A stretch of 10,398 bases of DNA, from NCBI GenBank assembly GCA_002732675.1, contig NVRR01000090.1, positions 1 to 10,398 on the forward strand. The letters are read 5' to 3'. Position numbers and translations under genes: made by a program. Below the pieces are notes generated by a model. That model was given only the letters and a program-made list of their open reading frames with translations. It did not search any database and was not told the origin of the DNA. Of this stretch, positions 6,102 through 10,398 are shown one piece after another; the stretch's first letter is position 1, and each line of letters opens with the position of its first letter. This DNA is from Sneathiella sp. (GTDB lineage Bacteria; Pseudomonadota; Alphaproteobacteria; Sneathiellales; Sneathiellaceae).

Positions 6102-7261
6102 GAAGGCCTCCCCATTATTGCTCTCTCCATTGCTTGTGCGATTTTATTCAACGGCAATACGGCGTTACAGATGCCGGCATTGGCGACCGCGCCGGGCATG
6201 CCCCAGACCACGCTTGTTTCTTCGTCCTGACCTAACACGACGGCCCCCGTATCTGCGAGTTCTTTACAGCCATTCAGACCGTCCTGCCCCATTCCTGTGA
6301 GAATAACTGTTAATACACGGTTATTGTAAACAGACTGTAAACTTCTCAGCATTGGCTCGACGGACGGCCGACAGAAATTCTCGGGCGGGTCCTGAGTGAG
6401 GCGAATAAAGACGTCATTGCCTTGCTTGGCGACGGTCATATGAAATTCACCGGGCGCAACATAGACACGGTTCGGAACGACCTTGTCGCCATCCTTGGCT
6501 TCGGCGACATCCTTGTCGTAAATCTTGTTGATATGCTCGGCCAGGATCGCCGTGAAAGTTGCCGGCATATGCTGGGTAATCAAAATTGGCAGGGATGTTT
6601 TCCCCTTCAGATCCTCAAAAAGCTTAAACAAGGCTTGCGGACCGCCCGTTGAAGACCCAATAGCGATGACATTCGGCACCAACGTCGGAGCGTCGGCGCG
6701 AAGGGCAAAGGGCTTCTTGGTGGCAAGGCTTGAGATTGGCTTTCTACGCGCCGATGATGTTGCAGATACGGCGGCAAGAGCAGGCTTCTCGCCCGGACGG
6801 CGACGGGCACGGCGTGTCCCGCCCAAAGCTCTGATTTTGGCCGTCAGCCCCTGCTGGAAGATGTCTTTGTCGCCAGAAATTCGGGTTGATTCAGGTTTCG
6901 CGATATAGTCCGCGGCGCCTTTTGCCAGCGCCTGCAGGCTGACATTCGCATTTCGCCGGGTTAGTGTCGACGCCATAATGATCTGGACGTCCTTGTCCAG
7001 GGCGATGAGCTTTGGCAAGGCTGTCATCCCGTCCATTTCCGGCATTTCGATATCCAGGATAACGATTTCGGGACGAAACCGCTGAAATTCCCGAAGCGCC
7101 GTCACCCCGTTATTCGCAAGAGCGACAACCTCGATATCAGGCTCGGCTTCCAGCCATCTGTTTAAGAACCCCCTGATCACCGCCGAGTCATCGACAATCA
7201 TGACCCGGTAAGGCTCTCCCGCAGCTGGCTCATTTTTGATCGAGCTATTGAGCTGAACCAC
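6098..7261 (-). CDS. cheB: Chemotaxis response regulator protein-glutamate methylesterase CheB
   Basis: A 387-residue two-domain CheB. The receiver domain (about 18-135) has D24/D25, phospho-acceptor D70 in ILDIEMPEMDG, and K122. A basic, Ala/Ser-rich linker (about 148-190) joins it to the C-terminal methylesterase domain (about 195-380). The catalytic triad is S204 in GSSTGG, H231 in QHMP and D327 in GMGQDG. CheB removes methyl groups from receptors and can deamidate glutamines; phosphorylation by CheA relieves inhibition by the receiver, giving negative feedback. The start is a GTG at 7259-7261, directly abutting the cheY stop (7262-7264). It is supported by TAGGAG eight bases upstream and by there being room only for a short N-terminal tail before the receiver. 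It overlaps cheR by four bases downstream. Confidence 0.97.
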   Translation of the reverse strand: MVQLNSSIKNEPAAGEPYRVMIVDDSAVIRGFLNRWLEAEPDIEVVALANNGVTALREFQRFRPEIVILDIEMPEMDGMTALPKLIALDKDVQIIMASTLTRRNANVSLQALAKGAADYIAKPESTRISGDKDIFQQGLTAKIRALGGTRRARRRPGEKPALAAVSATSSARRKPISSLATKKPFALRADAPTLVPNVIAIGSSTGGPQALFKLFEDLKGKTSLPILITQHMPATFTAILAEHINKIYDKDVAEAKDGDKVVPNRVYVAPGEFHMTVAKQGNDVFIRLTQDPPENFCRPSVEPMLRSLQSVYNNRVLTVILTGMGQDGLNGCKELADTGAVVLGQDEETSVVWGMPGAVANAGICNAVLPLNKIAQAMERAIMGRPS

Positions 7262-7627
7262 CTAGATCACTCCTACTTGCGAGAATTTTGCCTCAATGAT
7301 CGCCCGGTCAAACGGCTTCATGATATATTCGTTGGCACCGGCGGAAATGGCTTCGCGGATATGGGCCATGTCATTCTCGGTCGTGCAGAAAATCACCACC
7401 GGATCTTCACCACCCTGCGATTTGCGCAACGTCCGCAAGAAGTCGATTCCGTTCATGACGGGCATGTTCCAGTCCAACAATATCACGTCCGGCATTTCTT
7501 CAAGGCACGAATCCAGTGCGCTTTTACCGTCTTCCGCTTCCACAATACCGAATTTCAGATCTTCAAGTATCCGCCGGGCGACCATCCGGACAACTTTAGA
7601 ATCATCAACAATGAGACATGATGGCAT
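7262..7627 (-). CDS. cheY: Chemotaxis response regulator CheY
   Basis: A 121-residue single receiver domain. Conserved positions are D8/D9 in IVDDS, phospho-acceptor D52 in LLDWNMPVMNG (the tryptophan after the aspartate is characteristic of CheY), T82 in IFCTTE and K104 in IMKPF. Phosphorylated CheY leaves the CheA complex and binds the flagellar switch protein FliM to alter rotation. Lacking any output domain and sitting between cheW and cheB, it is the expected motor regulator, though alphaproteobacteria often encode several CheYs and some act as phosphate sinks. GGAG lies six bases before the ATG. The gene follows cheW after 16 bases, so it belongs to the same transcript. Confidence 0.95.
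   Translation of the reverse strand: MPSCLIVDDSKVVRMVARRILEDLKFGIVEAEDGKSALDSCLEEMPDVILLDWNMPVMNGIDFLRTLRKSQGGEDPVVIFCTTENDMAHIREAISAGANEYIMKPFDRAIIEAKFSQVGVI
7270..7275 (-). promoter_or_regulatory. Ribosome binding site of cheB (supports a GTG start)
   Basis: TAGGAG on the minus strand, inside the last codons of cheY, is eight bases before GTG 7259-7261. It supports reinitiation of translation right after the cheY stop. Confidence 0.65.
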
Positions 7628-7643
7628 TATATTCTCCGATTTT

Positions 7644-8099
7644 TTAGGCGGCTATGTCTGAACTTCCTGCTGTTCCCAGCAAGCGTTCAATTTGTAAAAT
7701 AACGAGTAATTTATCTTCAAGACGATAGATGCCTGCAGAGACATCGCGCCATCTTTCATCCAGAGTGACCGGGTTTGGCTGCAGATCATCAGCATTCAAT
7801 CCAAGCACTTCGCCAACGCCATCGATCATCAGGCTATACGGCTCGCCCTCATGCTCGACCACGACGCTCATGCCTTCATCTTCGCCTTCATACGCGGGCA
7901 GGCCCAGGCGTTTACGCATATCAATGGCCGTCACAATCCGGCCCCGCAGGTTCAGCGCACCCGCTACTTCGGGCGGCGCCAGCGGAATTTTGGTCAATTT
8001 CAGGCCCCGCAAAACGTCATGGACTTCAAGAACCGGGATGCCGAATAACTGATCGGCGATCATAACCGTCACATATTCTTGTACGTTACTCTCGTTCAT
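7644..8099 (-). CDS. cheW: Chemotaxis coupling protein CheW
   Basis: A 151-residue CheW built of one SH3-like double beta-barrel domain. Signatures include FGIPVLEVHDVLRG (19-32), the receptor/kinase contact block ALNLRGRIVTAIDMRKRLGL (48-67, with NLRG and D60), and MIDGVGEVL. It links chemoreceptors to the P5 domain of CheA in the signalling array and has no enzymatic activity. Its ATG overlaps the cheA stop by four bases (8096-8099), which indicates coupled translation; TAGGAG lies ten bases upstream, inside cheA. Confidence 0.96.
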   Translation of the reverse strand: MNESNVQEYVTVMIADQLFGIPVLEVHDVLRGLKLTKIPLAPPEVAGALNLRGRIVTAIDMRKRLGLPAYEGEDEGMSVVVEHEGEPYSLMIDGVGEVLGLNADDLQPNPVTLDERWRDVSAGIYRLEDKLLVILQIERLLGTAGSSDIAA

Positions 8100-10398
8100 T
8101 TTGAGGCCGCTCCTATTCTAAGTGTCTCCGACAATGTGCTCATAAGTGAATCGCGGTCAAATTTGGCGACATAGTCGTCAAAACCGACTTCCCGACCACG
8201 ATCAAAATCCTTTTGTGTTGTATGCGACGACAGCGCGACGATGGGAGTGTCGTGCCATCTGTCATCGCTCCGCACCTGCTCGGCGAATTCAAAGCCGTTC
8301 ATTTCCGGCATCTCAATGTCACTGATGATGATATCGAAGGATTCTCCGTCCTCACGCAACTCCAGCGCATTCATCCCGCTTTCCGCCGTACTGACGTCAT
8401 AACCAGCCGTCGTCAACAGCGGCACAAGCATGTTCCGAAAGAACGGACTATCGTCGACCAGCAGAACTGTCTGCTTGGACGCCTCCTCGCCAAAGGGCCG
8501 GGAATCCCCGTCGGAGAACCAGTCCCCAAAACATTTTTCCAGGTAGAATCCGACATCGATAATATCCGTCGCCTTCTCCCGGATGACGGCGCTACCGACA
8601 AATCCGTCCTGGCTTGATGCCATTTCGATCGTGAGGCGGCCGTCGACAATATCAACGATTTCATCGACGATCAGCCCCATGGAGCGGTCTCTATCGCTGA
8701 AGACAAGAACCGGTTGGCGTCCCACCTCAACAATTTTCCCGTTGGTATCGTCAAGCATTGTCAGCGGCATAAGCTGGCCACGATATTGAACGACCAACTT
8801 ACCGTCTGTGGTCTCGATGGTATCAATATCAATTTCTTCAAGGCGCGCCACCAGAGACAGCGGCACGGCTTTTGGTTCTGCATTACCGGCACGGAAGACC
8901 AGCATGGCTGTTGTGTCATCGGCGCGCGCCGTCTGACTGACATCTTCACCAATTGTCCGCCCGGTGCCGACGACATCATCACCTGTTGTTGCCGCCATGC
9001 CATTTGGATCGAGGATCATGATAACGCTGCCGTCACCCAAAATGGTATTGCCGGAGAAGATTGAGAGGTCTTTCAAAATAGGGGCAATCGGTTTAACGAC
9101 GATTTCCTCTGTATCGAAAACCTTGTCGACGACAATGCCGAAGGTATAGGCACCGACCTGGGCGACAACAATAAACTCTTCCGCTCCCTTGACACTGCTC
9201 TGGTCCGCGACTTCATCAGCCGCCGTTTCCAGACGCAGGATGTCGTTCAGATGAACGAGGGGCAGTAATTGATTACGTAGTCGCAATACCGGTGAATCAT
9301 TGATCATTTCAATGGTATGGACGCTTTCCTTGTCTGTCGACGCCCGGACAAGTTCAACGACACCTGTCTGCGGGATCGCGAATTTTTCCGAACAACATTC
9401 AACAATCAGTGCCGAGACAATGGCAAGGGTCAGCGGAATTTTGATCGTGAAAACAGACCCAGTCCCCTCATCCGAGGTCAGCGCAATGGTCCCGCCGATT
9501 TTTTCGATATTGGAGCGCACCACATCCATGCCGACACCACGGCCGGAAACGTTGGTGACTTTCTCGGCAGTCGAGAAGCCAGGCTTCATAATAAAGCTTT
9601 GAACTTGCTGGATGCTCATGGCGTCAAGCTCGGCGTCTGTCGCCAGGCCGTTTTCAAGCACCTTCTGTTTGATTTTTTCGCTGTTCAGGCCCCGCCCATC
9701 ATCTGTAATCGTGATGATGATATGGCCGCCTTCATGATACGCATCAAGAATAATTCTCCCCGTCTCCGGCTTGCCGCTGGCTTTACGATCCGCCGGTGTT
9801 TCCAAACCGTGATCGGCGGAATTTCTAACCATATGGGTCAGCGGATCCTTGATAAGCTCCAGAACCTGACGGTCAAGCTCCGTGTCCGCACCGTTCATCA
9901 CCAGGTCAATTTTTTTGTCCAGTTCATTGCTGAGATCGCGGACAATCCGCGGAAGCTTCGACCAGGCATTGCCGATCGGCTGCATACGGGTCTTCATCAA
10001 ACCTTCCTGCAGTTCCGTCGTTACATGGCTCAAGCGCTGCAGGGGCACCGTAAATTCATTATCGTCCATACCACGCACCATCTGCAACAGCTGGTTACGG
10101 GTCAGAACCAACTCGCTGACCATGGTCATCAGGTTCTCAAGCATATCGACATTGACGCGGATGCTCTTGTTGGCGAGGGTGGATTCTTTATGTACCGTTT
10201 CCTTTGAAGCCACCGGTTTCTTCGCCGGTGTCGTCTCCACTTTCACCGCCTCTTTTTCGGCGATATCATCGTCTGGACCCGGAGCCGCATTAAAGGCAGC
10301 TTCCAGATCTGCTTCAGAAACTTCGCCCGGTCTCACTTCGGTTTTTTCAGCCACCGTTATGTCGGGGCCGTCGGCAGCCAGAAAAGCGGCTTCCAGTT
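8096..10398 (-). CDS. cheA: Hybrid chemotaxis kinase CheA with two CheW-like domains and a C-terminal receiver (5' end outside window)
   Basis: The frame is open to the right edge; 766 residues are visible. The histidine-phosphotransfer domain with the phosphorylated His is off the window. Visible order: an acidic/Ala-rich linker with an internal repeat (about 1-75); the dimerisation domain with NVDMLENLMTMVSELVLTRN (about 82-101); the ATP-binding domain with the N-box HMVRNSADHGLE (N192) and a G-box DDGRGLN; a first CheW-like domain starting near TLAIVSALIVECCSEKFAIP; a second CheW-like domain beginning near AMLVFRAGNAEPKAVPL; and a receiver beginning TVLLVDDSPFF, with phospho-acceptor D693 in IISDIEMPEMNG (codon 8318-8320). 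CheA autophosphorylates under receptor control and feeds CheY and CheB. The receiver probably modulates or drains phosphate. No start is called: the GTG at 10352-10354 is inside the linker and not a likely start. It is first of the visible che genes. Confidence 0.96.
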   Translation of the reverse strand, partial: LEAAFLAADGPDITVAEKTEVRPGEVSEADLEAAFNAAPGPDDDIAEKEAVKVETTPAKKPVASKETVHKESTLANKSIRVNVDMLENLMTMVSELVLTRNQLLQMVRGMDDNEFTVPLQRLSHVTTELQEGLMKTRMQPIGNAWSKLPRIVRDLSNELDKKIDLVMNGADTELDRQVLELIKDPLTHMVRNSADHGLETPADRKASGKPETGRIILDAYHEGGHIIITITDDGRGLNSEKIKQKVLENGLATDAELDAMSIQQVQSFIMKPGFSTAEKVTNVSGRGVGMDVVRSNIEKIGGTIALTSDEGTGSVFTIKIPLTLAIVSALIVECCSEKFAIPQTGVVELVRASTDKESVHTIEMINDSPVLRLRNQLLPLVHLNDILRLETAADEVADQSSVKGAEEFIVVAQVGAYTFGIVVDKVFDTEEIVVKPIAPILKDLSIFSGNTILGDGSVIMILDPNGMAATTGDDVVGTGRTIGEDVSQTARADDTTAMLVFRAGNAEPKAVPLSLVARLEEIDIDTIETTDGKLVVQYRGQLMPLTMLDDTNGKIVEVGRQPVLVFSDRDRSMGLIVDEIVDIVDGRLTIEMASSQDGFVGSAVIREKATDIIDVGFYLEKCFGDWFSDGDSRPFGEEASKQTVLLVDDSPFFRNMLVPLLTTAGYDVSTAESGMNALELREDGESFDIIISDIEMPEMNGFEFAEQVRSDDRWHDTPIVALSSHTTQKDFDRGREVGFDDYVAKFDRDSLMSTLSETLRIGAASK
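10253..10396 (-). repeat. Two imperfect 18-residue repeats in the CheA linker, 30-residue period
   Basis: Translated on the minus strand, copy 1 (10343-10396) reads LEAAFLAADGPDITVAEK and copy 2 (10253-10306) reads LEAAFNAAPGPDDDIAEK. They match at 13 of 18 positions with no gap, and their starts are 90 bases apart. The copies lie between the unseen phosphotransfer domain and the dimerisation domain. More copies could exist beyond the window edge. The function is unknown; a short docking motif for CheY or CheB is one possibility. Confidence 0.75.

Noticed and set aside
9317..10207. Long + strand open frame (296 codons) opposite cheA
   Set aside because: It lies antisense to well-conserved kinase and CheW-like coding sequence, its translation matches no family I know, and no ribosome binding site or promoter context supports it.
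10352..10354. GTG as the start of cheA
   Set aside because: The frame is open upstream to the window edge, the codon lies in the linker, no phosphotransfer domain would precede it, and the upstream residues form the first copy of the linker repeat.

Overview
The window looks like an alphaproteobacterial chromosome segment devoted mainly to motility, chemotaxis and cell-cycle control. The strongest indicator is a near-canonical CtrA response regulator. Its upstream region carries a TTAA-N7-TTAA CtrA box and a GANTC (CcrM-type) site, and it diverges from the flagellar genes fliI-fliJ. I cannot name the genus from the sequence alone. Base composition looks moderate, slightly GC-rich, with no obvious foreign block.

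Layout, left to right. (1) Positions 2-355: the 3' end of a LysR-type regulator on the + strand, cut by the window edge. It converges on a PEP mutase/isocitrate lyase superfamily gene on the - strand (368-1201). (2) Positions 1315-3076: fliI-fliJ, the flagellar export ATPase and its stalk/chaperone partner, on the - strand. (3) Positions 3077-3263: a TTAA-rich divergent control region. (4) Positions 3264-3971: ctrA on the + strand, followed by a strong 12-bp-stem terminator that can work in both directions. (5) Positions 4066-5215: a divergent pair, a thiopurine S-methyltransferase gene (- strand) and a MerR-family regulator (+ strand). They are separated by a SoxR-box-like inverted repeat inside a promoter with a 19-bp spacer. 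(6) Positions 5265-10398: a compact - strand chemotaxis operon in the order cheA-cheW-cheY-cheB-cheR, with stop/start overlaps or very short gaps. cheA runs off the right edge.

How the genes fit together. The che operon encodes a complete cytoplasmic pathway apart from receptors: kinase, coupling protein, motor-binding CheY, and the CheR/CheB adaptation pair. The kinase is a hybrid with two CheW-like regulatory domains and a C-terminal receiver. FliI/FliJ power and regulate export of flagellar parts, and CtrA in alphaproteobacteria commonly controls flagellar and chemotaxis genes, so the two sides of the window are functionally linked. The merR-tpm pair in the middle is unrelated to motility and looks like a small self-contained detoxification or stress module.

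Most of the window is well-understood biology. The points most worth a second look are the ctrA control region, the merR-tpm divergon with its SoxR-like operator, and an imperfect 30-residue-period repeat in the CheA linker. I found no RNA genes, CRISPR arrays, insertion sequences or clearly novel system.
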